Positions 47,154-55,603 of a stretch of 64,000 nt of DNA are shown piece by piece. Under the pieces are notes generated by a model that was given only the letters and a program-made list of their open reading frames with translations, did not search any database and had not been told where the DNA came from. This DNA is from Burkholderia glumae LMG 2196 = ATCC 33617 (GTDB taxonomy: Bacteria > Pseudomonadota > Gammaproteobacteria > Burkholderiales > Burkholderiaceae). Position numbers and translations under genes: made by a program. Where the stretch lies: positions 1,860,001 through 1,924,000 of the forward strand of contig NZ_CP009435.1 in assembly GCF_000960995.1 (NCBI RefSeq), in the 5' to 3' direction. Position 1 is the stretch's first letter, and each line of letters opens with the position of its first letter.

Positions 47154-47408
47154 ATGTCGATTCTGTCGTTTCTCCTTGGGGAGAAGAAGAAATCCGCCGC
47201 CGTCGCGAAGGAGCGTTTGCAGCTGATCATCGCGCACGAGCGCATCGGCGGCCGCCCGCCAGCCGACTATCTGCCCGCGCTGCAGAAGGAACTGCTCGCC
47301 GTAATCTCGAAGTACGTGAAGATCTCGAACGACGACATCCGCGTGAGTCTCGAGCGCCAGGACGATCTCGAGGTGCTCGAGGTCAAGATCGAGATTCCGC
47401 AGGCCTGA
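47154..47408 (+). CDS. minE: Cell division topological specificity factor MinE
   Basis: MinE stimulates MinD ATP hydrolysis and confines MinC/MinD to the poles. The 84-residue product starts MSILSFLLGEKKKSA, with a membrane-binding amphipathic N-terminus, the MinD-contact segment AKERLQLIIAHER, and the C-terminal dimerisation domain (LPALQKELLAVISKYVKI, VSLERQDDLEVLEVKIEIP). Last gene of minCDE. Confidence 0.97.
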   Translation: MSILSFLLGEKKKSAAVAKERLQLIIAHERIGGRPPADYLPALQKELLAVISKYVKISNDDIRVSLERQDDLEVLEVKIEIPQA

Positions 47409-47419
47409 GCGCCGCGATC

Positions 47420-47447
47420 GCGCGCCGCGCCCGCGGCGCGCGCGTTT
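47420..47447 (+). terminator. Possible terminator of minCDE
   Basis: GCGCGCCGC (47420-47428) pairs with GCGGCGCGC (47433-47441) and is followed by GCGTTTCC. Only a weak T tract is present. Confidence 0.4.
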
Positions 47448-47790
47448 CCGACACGGTGCCGGCGGGTTGACCGGCGCGGCGGCATCGCCGCCGCCGTGTT
47501 GTCTGGCCGTTTTTTCCGTTTTCCGCGTTCCCCTTCATTGGCCGTTCAGGCCGCTCAACGCCCCCGGCCCGCTCGCGCTCATGCCGCGTGATCGCGCCCA
47601 TGCGCTTCGACGGCGCCGGCGTTTCGCCCCGCGGGCGGCGCGGCTTTGCCTTCGCCGTCCGCCGTCTTTACCAGCTGTTGCACTTTGCCCCCCGTCGTAA
47701 TACGGCCGCTGTCGGCCGTTCGCGCGGCTCGCGCATTGAACCGGTACGCGCATGCATCGCATGTCCGAATCGACGACACAGGAGGTCACC
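47448..47790. other. minE to WXXGXW-gene interval
   Basis: About 340 bp with no supported gene. A small hairpin (ACGGCC/GGCCGT) lies near 47702-47719. The leader of the next gene carries AGGAGG just before 47791. Confidence 0.4.
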
Positions 47791-48111
47791 ATGATTCGCT
47801 TCACCGCTCGCCGTCTGCTGCCGCTCGCGCTCGCGCTGGCCACCGTCGGGGCCGCCGCCGCGCCGCTTGCCGCCTCCGCCGAGGAAGTGGTGATCGTCGC
47901 ACCGAGCGCGCCGCCGCCGCCGCGCTACGAGGTGGTGCCGGCCGCGCGGGTCGGCTATGTCTGGGATCGCGGCCACTGGGACTGGCACCGCGGCCATTAC
48001 GTGTGGATCGCGGGCCACTGGCAGGCCGAGCGAGTCGGCCTGCACTGGGCGCCGGGGCATTGGGTCGCGCGCGGTCCGAACTGGGTCTGGGTGCGCGGCC
48101 ACTGGGCCTGA
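47791..48111 (+). CDS. Secreted WXXGXW-repeat protein
   Basis: A 106-residue exported protein. The signal peptide MIRFTARRLLPLALALATVG is cut after LAASA. The mature part has a short PPPPRYE section and then tandem W-x-x-G-x-W/H-W repeats (DRGHWDWHRGHYVWIAGHW, LHWAPGHWVARG, WVWVRGHWA). It belongs to the WXXGXW repeat family of small proteobacterial envelope proteins of unknown function. The start at 47791 has AGGAGG (47780-47785) upstream. A tiny lipoprotein gene follows after 12 bp. Confidence 0.85.
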   Translation: MIRFTARRLLPLALALATVGAAAAPLAASAEEVVIVAPSAPPPPRYEVVPAARVGYVWDRGHWDWHRGHYVWIAGHWQAERVGLHWAPGHWVARGPNWVWVRGHWA

Positions 48112-48123
48112 GGGAGCGCCATC

Positions 48124-48234
48124 ATGAAGCGGACCCTGTTCGTGGTCGGACTCGCCGCCGTCGTGCTGGCCGGCTGCGTGGTCGTGCCGGCGCGGCCGGT
48201 GTACTACCGTCCGGCGCGCGTCGTCGTGTATTGA
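48124..48234 (+). CDS. Tiny lipoprotein (36 residues)
   Basis: ATG at 48124 follows GGGAG by eight bases and opens a 36-codon gene ending at TGA 48232-48234. The product begins MKRTLFVVGLAAVVLAGC, a signal peptide with a clear lipobox (L-A-G-C). After Cys18 only 18 residues remain (VVVPARPVYYRPARVVVY), rich in Val, Pro, Arg and Tyr. It should be processed to a lipid-anchored peptide. It directly follows the WXXGXW gene, probably in the same transcript. Function is unknown; it is short enough to be missed by standard gene calling. Confidence 0.65.
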   Translation: MKRTLFVVGLAAVVLAGCVVVPARPVYYRPARVVVY

Positions 48235-48252
48235 GGCGAGGTGGCGGCGCGC

Positions 48253-49884
48253 TCAGCGCGCCGGCGGGTCGTTCGCGTCGTGCGGCGCGGGCGGGCTCGC
48301 GGCTTGGTGCGCGGTGCCGGCGGGGCCGATGGCGTCGGGCCGGGCCGACGTGACGGAGTCGGCCTGTTGGGCGGCGTCGCGCGCGCCGGCCTGGTGGCCG
48401 GCGGCGGCATCGGGCTGGCGCGCAGCCGTCTCGCTGCCGGTGGCGGGATCGGCTTCGCCGACCGCCCCGCGCGTCAGCGTGCGCAGCGGATCGGCCGGCG
48501 AGGCGGTGGCGTCGGCCGGCGTCGTCAGTCCGTCGTCGCTCGCCGCCGCGGCTGTCGTGGCGGTTGCCGTCGCGGTAGCGGGCGGCGCGGGCGGATGCAG
48601 GTAGCGGTGCGCGAGCGCCTCGTAGAGCGGCGTCACGAAGAAGCGTGACACGCGGCTGGAGATCAGTGCGGTGGCCATCAGCGAGATCACGAGCGCATGC
48701 CCGTTGATCATTTCCATCACGATCACGAACGAGGTGATCGGCGCTTGCGTGACCGCGGCCAGATAGCCGACCATCGCCAGCGCGATCAGCATCGTCAGCG
48801 GCACATGGGTGAACGCCAGGTGCAGCAGGTTGCCGAAGCCGGCACCGATCGACAGCGAGGGCGCGAAGATTCCGCCTGGAATCCCGGGCAGGTACGACGC
48901 GACCATCGAGACCATCTTCTCGAACGGATACAGCATCGACAACTGCGAATGGCCGCCCAGCAGGCCGCGCGCCTCGGCATAGCCGCTGCCGAACGTGGTG
49001 CCGCCCGACACCATGCCGACCACCGCGATCACGAGCCCGCAGAGGGCCGCGAACGCGACCGGCCGGCCGCGGTACATCGTCAGCAGCCGCGCGGGCAGCC
49101 AGCGGTTGGTATTGAGCAGCAGCCAGGAGAACAGGCCGCCCGCGATGCCGGTGGTGATTGCGGCGGCCAGCACCGCCACTGCCATCAGCCGCGGAAAGTG
49201 CGGGCCGACGTCGATGGTGCCGAAGTAGGTGTAGTTGCCATTCATGCCGAGCGCGATCACCCCGGCGATGATGATCGCCGTGATCAGCACGCCGCTCGCG
49301 CGCTCGGAGAAGCTGCGCGTGAGTTCCTCGATCGCGAACACGATCCCGGCCAGCGGCGTGTTGAAGGCCGCCGACAGGCCGGCCGCTGCACCGGCCAGCA
49401 CGAGCTGGCGCTCGATCAGCGCGTTCGAGCGCGGATAGAAGCGCCGCAGGTTGAACATCAGCGCGGCGCCGATCTGGACCGTCGGCCCCTCGCGGCCGAT
49501 CGTGAAGCCGCCGAGAATGCCGAGCAGCGAGATCAGGATCTTGCCGCAGAGGATGCGCAACGTCAGCAGCCGCGCGCCGAACGCGCTGGGGCTGGCCTGC
49601 AGCGTCGCGATCACCTGCGGGATGCCGCTGCCCTCGGCGCCGCGAAAGAAGCGGCGCGTGAGCCAGACCGAGGCCGAGGCGATCGCCGGGGTCAGGATCA
49701 GCGGCAGCCACGCGTGGCTCTGCTGCAGCGAGCGGAACGTCTCGTAGCCCCAGTCGATCAGGCGCGCGTAGAGTACCGCGGTGATGCCGACCACGATCGC
49801 GCCCAGCCAGAACACGCCGTACAGGCGCCAGAGCCGTAGCGAACGGCGCGTCAGCGTCGGGAGGAAATCGGTCAACCGTTGCAT
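48253..49884 (-). CDS. clcA: ClC-family chloride channel/antiporter
   Basis: A 543-residue ClC protein that moves chloride, in most bacterial members in exchange for protons. It shows the ion-pathway motifs GSGIPQ (residues 85-90), GREGPTVQ with gating Glu132, the NTPLAGIVFAIEEL segment with the internal proton-pathway Glu, and GIPGGIFAPSLSIGAG. The conserved membrane part ends around residue 430. The last 110 residues are low-complexity Ala/Thr/Asp/Pro and have no CBS domains. The start at 49884 (MQRLTDFLPT) is the only one consistent with the first helix. Confidence 0.9.
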   Translation of the reverse strand: MQRLTDFLPTLTRRSLRLWRLYGVFWLGAIVVGITAVLYARLIDWGYETFRSLQQSHAWLPLILTPAIASASVWLTRRFFRGAEGSGIPQVIATLQASPSAFGARLLTLRILCGKILISLLGILGGFTIGREGPTVQIGAALMFNLRRFYPRSNALIERQLVLAGAAAGLSAAFNTPLAGIVFAIEELTRSFSERASGVLITAIIIAGVIALGMNGNYTYFGTIDVGPHFPRLMAVAVLAAAITTGIAGGLFSWLLLNTNRWLPARLLTMYRGRPVAFAALCGLVIAVVGMVSGGTTFGSGYAEARGLLGGHSQLSMLYPFEKMVSMVASYLPGIPGGIFAPSLSIGAGFGNLLHLAFTHVPLTMLIALAMVGYLAAVTQAPITSFVIVMEMINGHALVISLMATALISSRVSRFFVTPLYEALAHRYLHPPAPPATATATATTAAAASDDGLTTPADATASPADPLRTLTRGAVGEADPATGSETAARQPDAAAGHQAGARDAAQQADSVTSARPDAIGPAGTAHQAASPPAPHDANDPPAR

Positions 49885-50069
49885 GGCGGCATGGTGGCAG
49901 GCGGCGCGGACAAAAGGGAATTATACGGAGATCCGGCCCGAGAGCACGCGATCGTGCCCGTCGATGGGGGCGGGCCGAGGCCGCAAGCTGACGGGCGGCG
50001 GTGTGCCCGCGCGCCCTCGATGGCCGCACGGCGGGCCGGCACGACCGATCGCGCGGCCTCGCCGCCGGC

Positions 50070-51380
50070 TCACATCAGACGTGCGTCGCGCGTTTCGCGC
50101 ATCAGCAGCACGCCGATCAAGCTGAGCGCCGCGGCCGCCGACACGTAGCCGCCCACCCACGACAGCCCGCCGCGCGCGACAAGCAGTTGCGCGATGTACG
50201 GCGCGATCGAGGCGCCGAGGATGCCGCCGAGGTTGTAGGCGACGCCCGCCCCCGTGTAGCGGACGTGGGTGGGAAACAGCTCGGGCAGCAGCGCGCCCAT
50301 CGGCGCGAAGGTCACGCCCATCAGGAACAGCTCGATGATCAGGTAGAGCGCGACCAGCGGCATCGAGCCGCTGCCGAGCAGCGGGGCCATCGTGAAGCCC
50401 GACAGCAGGGCCAGCAGGCCGCCGACGATCAGCACCGGCTTGCGGCCGTAGCGATCGGCGGCCGAGGCCGAGATCGGCGTGGCGATCGCCATGAACACCA
50501 CTGCGATGCAGAGCAGGCCGAGGAAGTCGGTGCGCGCGATGTGCAGCGTGCCGACGCCGTAGGACAGCGAGAACACCGTCGAGATGTAGAACAGCGTATA
50601 GCAGACCACCATCGACAGCGCGCCGAGCAGGGTGGGCGCCCAGTGCTGCGAGATCAGGGCGAGCACCGGCACGCGCACGCGCTCGTTGCGCTCGATCGCG
50701 GCCCGGAACGCGGGCGTCTCGGCGATCTTCATGCGCACGTACAGGCCGACTGCCACCAGCACCGCGCTGACCAGGAACGGCACGCGCCAGCCCCAGCTGC
50801 GGAACTGCTCGTCGGACAGGCCGATCGCGAGCGCGAAGAACAGGCCGTTCGACATCAGGAAGCCGATCGACGGGCCGAGCTGCGGGAACATGCCGAACCA
50901 GCCGCGCTTGCCGGCCGGGGCGTGTTCGGTGGCCAGCAGCGCCGCGCCGCCCCATTCGCCACCCAGGCCGATGCCCTGGCCGAAGCGCAGCACGCACAGC
51001 AGCACCGGCGCGACCGTGCCGATCGCGTCATAGCCCGGCACGAAGCCGATCGCCGTGGTGGAGACGCCCATCACCAAGAGCGAGGCGACCAGCGTGGACT
51101 TGCGGCCGAAGCGGTCGCCGAAGTGGCCGAACAGGAACGAGCCGATCGGCCGGGCGATGAACGCGATGCCGAACGTGACGAACGCCGACAGCGCCTGCGC
51201 GGTGGCCGAGCCGTGCGGGAAGAACACCGGGCCGATCACGAGCGCGGCGGCGGTGGCGTAGACATAGAAATCGTAGAACTCGATCGCGGTGCCGATGAAG
51301 CTGGCGAAGACGATGCGCCGCTGGCTGGCCGTGCTCGATCCGTGCTGCGCGGCGTCGGCCGTCGCTGGGGTGGAGGACAT
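50070..51380 (-). CDS. MHS-family MFS transporter (metabolite:H+ symporter)
   Basis: A 436-residue, 12-helix transporter of the metabolite:H+ symporter group (ShiA, KgtP, ProP relatives). It has the signature start FASFIGTAIEFYDFYVYATA, motif A FGHFGDRFGRKSTL, GLGGEWGGAALLATEHAP, WFGMFPQLGPSIGFL, and the second-half motif ADRYGRKPVLI. Substrates of relatives are carboxylates, shikimate or osmolytes; this one cannot be assigned. The start at 51380 (MSSTPATAD) is preferred over an ATG eight codons upstream because GGAAA lies in a better position. Confidence 0.88.
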   Translation of the reverse strand: MSSTPATADAAQHGSSTASQRRIVFASFIGTAIEFYDFYVYATAAALVIGPVFFPHGSATAQALSAFVTFGIAFIARPIGSFLFGHFGDRFGRKSTLVASLLVMGVSTTAIGFVPGYDAIGTVAPVLLCVLRFGQGIGLGGEWGGAALLATEHAPAGKRGWFGMFPQLGPSIGFLMSNGLFFALAIGLSDEQFRSWGWRVPFLVSAVLVAVGLYVRMKIAETPAFRAAIERNERVRVPVLALISQHWAPTLLGALSMVVCYTLFYISTVFSLSYGVGTLHIARTDFLGLLCIAVVFMAIATPISASAADRYGRKPVLIVGGLLALLSGFTMAPLLGSGSMPLVALYLIIELFLMGVTFAPMGALLPELFPTHVRYTGAGVAYNLGGILGASIAPYIAQLLVARGGLSWVGGYVSAAAALSLIGVLLMRETRDARLM

Positions 51381-51847
51381 GATGGTTTCCGTGGTGCGGG
51401 GCAAACGGCACGCGAGGGTGCCGGCCGGATATTCGAATGATTGGCATGAAGCCGGCCCGCGCGTGCTGCGCCGGTGCCGGTGTCGCGCGCGGCACGAGGG
51501 CCGGCGCGCCTCCTAGGGCGGCTCGCGCGCGTCGCGCAAGCGCAGGCCTGTCTGGCTCGTGCGGCGGCCCCGCCGGGTAGGCGGCCCGCCGCGAGCGGTC
51601 TGGGAGGACGGGGCGGGATGGCCGGCATTATAACCACCGCCGGTGCTTGCCGAATCGGGTGGGCGCGCGGCCCGGCCGGCGTGCGAAGCCGGTACGGCTA
51701 GGGCTGTTTCGAGCGGGGGGAGCCCTGCGGCGCGTTTGCACGGCGAGGGGTGGCGGCGCGCCTTATGCGGTGAGGCGTGATCGATTTCGCCCGACGGCGA
51801 GCCGGCAGCGCCCGGGATTCTCGGTAACGGCGCAGGCGGCACGCGTC
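51381..51847. other. 467-bp interval without a supported gene
   Basis: Contains the upstream region of the MHS transporter and the downstream side of the TonB-C-like lipoprotein gene, both on the minus strand. Open frames here lack ribosome-binding sites and recognisable content. Confidence 0.4.
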
Positions 51848-52357
51848 TCAATCGATCGTCTGTGCCTGCTGCGTCGCCTTCGTGCGCAGCTGGAACTGGC
51901 CGTTGTCGTTGAACAGCCAGCTTTCCATCAACTCCAACTGGCCGCGTCCGTCGAGCAGGGCCGCCGGCGGCTTTGGCAGCGGCGCCGCGCGGCGCAGCGA
52001 TTGCAGCGCGATCGCTTCGGCGCCGTCGTCGCCATTGCTGCGATAGACCGACGAACGCGCGAGGCGCCCGTCGCGATCGACGGTGAAGGCCACCACCACG
52101 AGTGAGCGCAGCATTGCCTGCGGCGTGCCGTGCAGGACGCTGGCGGGGTTCGCGTCGAGAATCCGCTGCGCCACTGCGTCGCGATACTGGGCCTGCGTCG
52201 AGTCGCTCGTTGCCGGCGCAGGCGAGAGTACCAGCGCGCTCTTCGGCAGCGTGATCGTGCAGCCGGCCGCGACGAGCACGCCGGCCAGCATCGCGGCAAG
52301 GCACGCGAACCGACTGGGAGAGCAGGGGCGAGGCGACGGCGGCATGGCGGCAGGCAT
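51848..52357 (-). CDS. TonB C-terminal-like lipoprotein
   Basis: About 169 residues with a lipoprotein signal (CLAAMLAGVLVAAGC, Cys as lipid attachment). A following segment, AQYRDAVAQRILDANPASVL, and VVVAFTVDRDGRLARSSVYR then ALQSLRRAAPLPKPPAALL match the TonB C-terminal fold seen in energy transducers and TolA-like proteins. It lacks the N-terminal TonB membrane anchor and Pro-rich spacer. Two starts (52357 and 52345) are possible; an upstream extension reads through the spacer. Function unknown. Confidence 0.7.
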   Translation of the reverse strand: MPAAMPPSPRPCSPSRFACLAAMLAGVLVAAGCTITLPKSALVLSPAPATSDSTQAQYRDAVAQRILDANPASVLHGTPQAMLRSLVVVAFTVDRDGRLARSSVYRSNGDDGAEAIALQSLRRAAPLPKPPAALLDGRGQLELMESWLFNDNGQFQLRTKATQQAQTID

Positions 52358-52613
52358 CCCGGGAGCGATCGGATCGCTGTCAGCATAGCCGACGTGCCGG
52401 AGAAAACCATCAGGAGAAACGATCGTGAGGGGCGCGACTGGAAAACGTCGGCGGCCGCGGCGCGCGGGAGCGGTGTGGCGCATGACCGCAGCGTCGGTGC
52501 GGGCCGGGCCGGCGTGGGTGGCGACGCTTCAGGTCCGCGCCTCGTGCCGCCCAGCGGCAGACAAAACGGCGCATTTCCAGGATGGGCCGATTGGGGGCAT
52601 CGCCTGAAGCGCT

Positions 52614-52639
52614 ACTGGAAAGCCTTGTTGGGAAAGGCT
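52614..52639 (-). terminator. Weak terminator of tRNA-Ser(TGA)
   Basis: On the minus strand AGCCTT and AAGGCT (52621-52626 and 52634-52639) can pair with a 7-nt loop and are followed by TTTCC. Confidence 0.4.
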
Positions 52640-52642
52640 CTC

Positions 52643-52730
52643 TGGCGGAAGCGGTGAGATTCGAACTCACGGACGGTTGCCCGTCGCCGGTTTTCAAGAC
52701 CGGTGCCTTAAACCACTCGGCCACGCTTCC
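52643..52730 (-). tRNA. tRNA-Ser(TGA)
   Basis: An 88-nt class II tRNA read from the minus strand. The acceptor stem is GGAAGCG/CGCTTCC, the anticodon loop CTTGAAA (anticodon TGA), with a long variable arm, T-loop GTTCGAATC and encoded GCCA end. Confidence 0.97.
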
Positions 52731-52784
52731 AAGCCGCGCATTGTAACCGAAATGCCGACGCTGTCCGCTCCTTTGGCGCTCAGC

Positions 52785-54005
52785 TCACGCTTCGTCGCCG
52801 CGCAGGAACAGCTCCTGGAGATCGTTGAGGAAGCGCTGGCCGAGCGGCGTCGGCGCGATCCGTTCGAAGTCGCGCTGGATCAGCCCGCGCCGCTCCGCCT
52901 CCGCCAGCGCCGGCTCGATCGTCGAGAACGGCAGCCCGGTGCGCTCGGCATAGCTCGCCACCGGGAACCCTTCCACCAGCCGCAGCGTGTTCAGCATGAA
53001 CTCGAACGGCAGATCGCGCGGCCCGACCTCGCGCTCCTCCTGCACCGGCGTGCCGGCCATGGCCTGCTCGATGAAGGTGGCCGGATGCTTGTAGCGCGCC
53101 TGCCGCAGGATGCGGTTCGGAAACGACAGCTTCGTGTGCGCGCCCGCGCCGATGCCGAGATAGTCGCCGAAGCGCCAGTAATTGAGGTTGTGCCTGCATT
53201 GGCGGTGCGGCTGCGCATAGGCCGACACCTCGTAGTGCCCGTAGCCGGCCTCGGCCGTGCGCTCGTGAATCCAGTCCTGCATGTCGGCCGATGCATCGTC
53301 GTCGGGCACCGCCGGCGGGAACTTCGCGAACATCGTGTTCGGCTCGAGCGTCAGGTGATAGAGCGACAGATGCGGCGGCGCGTAGGCGAGCGCCGTTTCG
53401 ATGTCGGCCCGGCATTCGTCCAGGCTCTGGTTCGGCAGCGCGAACATCAGGTCGAGATTGAAGTTGTCGAACCTGCTGGCGGCGATCTCGACGGCCGCGC
53501 GCGCCTGCGCGGAGTCGTGGATGCGGCCGAGCGCCTTGAGGTGCGCCTCGTTGAAGCTCTGGATGCCGATCGACAGCCGGTTCACGCCGCTTGCGCGGAA
53601 CTGCGCGAACTTGGCCGCCTCGAACGTGCCGGGGTTGGCCTCGAGCGTGATCTCGGCATCGGCGTCGAGCGGCAGCAGCGCGCGCACGTCGGACAGCAGC
53701 CGGTCGAGCCCGCCCGCCGACAGCAGGCTCGGCGTGCCGCCGCCGATGAAGACGGTATGCACCTGGCGGCCCCAGACGAACGGCAGCGCCTGCTCGAGGT
53801 CGGCGCGCAGCGCGTCGAGGTATTCCTGCTCGGGAAACCGCTCGCCCTTCCATTCATGCGAATTGAAATCGCAGTAGGGGCACTTGCGCACGCACCACGG
53901 GAAGTGGATGTAGAGCGCGAGCGGCGGCAGCGCGCTGAGGCGGACCCTGCCCGGCGACGCGAACGTCGCGACGATCCGTTGCCCGGTCTCGGCGGCCCGG
54001 CTCAC
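52785..54005 (-). CDS. hemW: Radical SAM heme chaperone HemW
   Basis: HemW (formerly called HemN-like) binds heme and a 4Fe-4S cluster and delivers heme to membrane enzymes. The 406-residue product has the radical SAM triad C38-x3-C42-x2-C45 in FPWCVRKCPYCDFNSH. It has the glycine motif FIGGGTPSLLS and the HemW-typical GIQSFNEAHLKALGRIHD, without the extra N-terminal residues of true HemN. The start is GTG at 54005, overlapping the rdgB stop as GTGA, so it is coupled to rdgB. Confidence 0.93.
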   Translation of the reverse strand: MSRAAETGQRIVATFASPGRVRLSALPPLALYIHFPWCVRKCPYCDFNSHEWKGERFPEQEYLDALRADLEQALPFVWGRQVHTVFIGGGTPSLLSAGGLDRLLSDVRALLPLDADAEITLEANPGTFEAAKFAQFRASGVNRLSIGIQSFNEAHLKALGRIHDSAQARAAVEIAASRFDNFNLDLMFALPNQSLDECRADIETALAYAPPHLSLYHLTLEPNTMFAKFPPAVPDDDASADMQDWIHERTAEAGYGHYEVSAYAQPHRQCRHNLNYWRFGDYLGIGAGAHTKLSFPNRILRQARYKHPATFIEQAMAGTPVQEEREVGPRDLPFEFMLNTLRLVEGFPVASYAERTGLPFSTIEPALAEAERRGLIQRDFERIAPTPLGQRFLNDLQELFLRGDEA

Positions 54006-54646
54006 GCCTCTTCCCCGAGCCGCGCGAGCAGCGCGCGCAGCGCGATCGCGCGATGGCTGATGCCGTTCTTCGCGGCCGGATCGAGTTCGGCGACGGTCGC
54101 GCCCAGCGCCGGCAGCAGGAAATGCGGATCGTAGCCGAAGCCGTTCGCGCCGCGCGGCGTGTCGATCACCTCGCCCTGCCAGCGGCCCTCGGCGAACAGC
54201 GGCTCGGGATCGTCGGGGTGCCGTACCAGCGACAGCACGCAGCAGTAGTAAGCGCGTCGGTCTTCGATGCCCTGCAGTTGCGCGACCAGATGCGCGTTAT
54301 TGGCCGCGTCGCTCTTCTCCAGCCCGGCGAGCTGCGCGTAGCGCGCCGAATGCACGCCCGGCGCGCCGCGCAGCGCGCGCACGCAGAGGCCCGAGTCGTC
54401 GGCGATCGCGGGCAGGCCGGTCGCGCGCGAGGCGTGGCGCGCCTTGGTCAGCGCGTTCTCGATGAAGGTCAGATACGGCTCCTCGGCTTCGGGGACGTCG
54501 AGCTTGCCCTGCGGGACGATCTCGATGCCTGCGGTCTCGAACAGCGCCGCGAATTCGCGCAGCTTGCCGGCGTTGTTCGAGGCGAGCACGATGCGCGTGA
54601 GCGGCGCGGGCCCGCCGCCGCGGGCCGGGTCGATGTGGCCGCTCAT
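54002..54646 (-). CDS. rdgB: XTP/dITP diphosphatase (RdgB/Ham1)
   Basis: Hydrolyses non-canonical purine triphosphates (dITP, XTP) to keep them out of DNA. The 214-residue product shows RIVLASNNAGKLREFAALF, the acidic SGLCVRAL segment in IADDSGLCV, APGVHSARYA and the C-terminal GANGFGYDPHFLLPALG with EKNGISHRA-type motif (KNGISHRAIALR). It lies between rph (1 bp upstream) and hemW (4-bp overlap). Confidence 0.96.
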   Translation of the reverse strand: MSGHIDPARGGGPAPLTRIVLASNNAGKLREFAALFETAGIEIVPQGKLDVPEAEEPYLTFIENALTKARHASRATGLPAIADDSGLCVRALRGAPGVHSARYAQLAGLEKSDAANNAHLVAQLQGIEDRRAYYCCVLSLVRHPDDPEPLFAEGRWQGEVIDTPRGANGFGYDPHFLLPALGATVAELDPAAKNGISHRAIALRALLARLGEEA

Positions 54647-54647
54647 G

Positions 54648-55379
54648 TCACGCTTCCCGCGCGGCTTTCTGCAGCGCGATCAGTTCGCCGATGCCCTTCT
54701 GCGCGAGGTCGAGCAGCGCGTCCATCTCGGCGCGCGTAAACGGCGCGCCCTCGGCGGTGCCCTGTACCTCGACGAGGCCGCCCGCGCCCGTCATCACGAC
54801 GTTCATGTCGGTGTCGCAGCGCGAGTCCTCGGCATAGTCGAGATCGAGCAGCGGCGTGCCCTGATAGACGCCCACCGAGATCGCGGCGACCGAATCGCTG
54901 ATCGGCGAGCGTGGGAGCTTGCCGTCGGCGACGAGCTTAGCGACCGCGTCCTGCACGGCGACGAACGCGCCGGTGATGCTGGCCGTGCGCGTGCCGCCGT
55001 CGGCCTGGATCACGTCGCAGTCGATGTGGATGGTGCGCGGGCCGAGATGCTCGAGATCGACCACGGCGCGCAGCGCGCGGCCGATCAGGCGCTGGATCTC
55101 CTGGGTGCGGCCGGTCTGCTTGCCGCGCGCTGCCTCGCGGTCGCTGCGGGTGTGGGTGGCGCGCGGCAGCATGCCGTATTCGGCCGTGAGCCAGCCCTGG
55201 CCGCGATCACGCAGGAACTCGGGCACGCGCTCGGCCACGCTGGCCGTGCAGATCACCTTGGTGTCGCCGAATTCGACGAGCACCGATCCTTCGGCGTGCT
55301 TCGTGTAGTGGCGCGTCAGGCGCACCTCGCGGAGCTGGTCGGCTTGCCGGCCGCTCGGGCGCGGAGAGGAATTCGTCAT
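54648..55379 (-). CDS. rph: Ribonuclease PH
   Basis: A phosphorolytic 3'-5' exoribonuclease that trims tRNA 3' ends. The 243-residue product begins with the conserved RPSGRQADQLREVRLTRHYTKHAEGS and has TKVICTASV, GWLTAEYGMLPRAT, the phosphate-binding RTQEIQRLIGRALRAVVDLE, and the catalytic DCDVIQADGGTRTASITGA. First gene of rph-rdgB-hemW, divergent from yicC. Confidence 0.96.
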   Translation of the reverse strand: MTNSSPRPSGRQADQLREVRLTRHYTKHAEGSVLVEFGDTKVICTASVAERVPEFLRDRGQGWLTAEYGMLPRATHTRSDREAARGKQTGRTQEIQRLIGRALRAVVDLEHLGPRTIHIDCDVIQADGGTRTASITGAFVAVQDAVAKLVADGKLPRSPISDSVAAISVGVYQGTPLLDLDYAEDSRCDTDMNVVMTGAGGLVEVQGTAEGAPFTRAEMDALLDLAQKGIGELIALQKAAREA

Positions 55380-55603
55380 GGTGGGCGTGGGGCATCCGGA
55401 GGGAAACCGCGATTTTACCGCGCAAGGCCGCCGCGCATCGGCCGCGCCCGCGTGGCGCGCGGTGGGCAGGCGGGCACCGCCCCCCGCAGGCAGGGGGCGG
55501 CGTCAAAAATGGGATAATGCGGGTTTCGCGCCCCGTGCCTCGGCCGCACCGGGCGCCTCTGGAATCCCGGGCCACCGCGGCCCGTTCACCGGCGAGACCA
55601 ACC

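Noticed and set aside
52410..52724. Minus-strand frame starting MAEWFKAPVLKTGD
   Set aside because: Translation of the tRNA-Ser(TGA) gene itself; not a protein.
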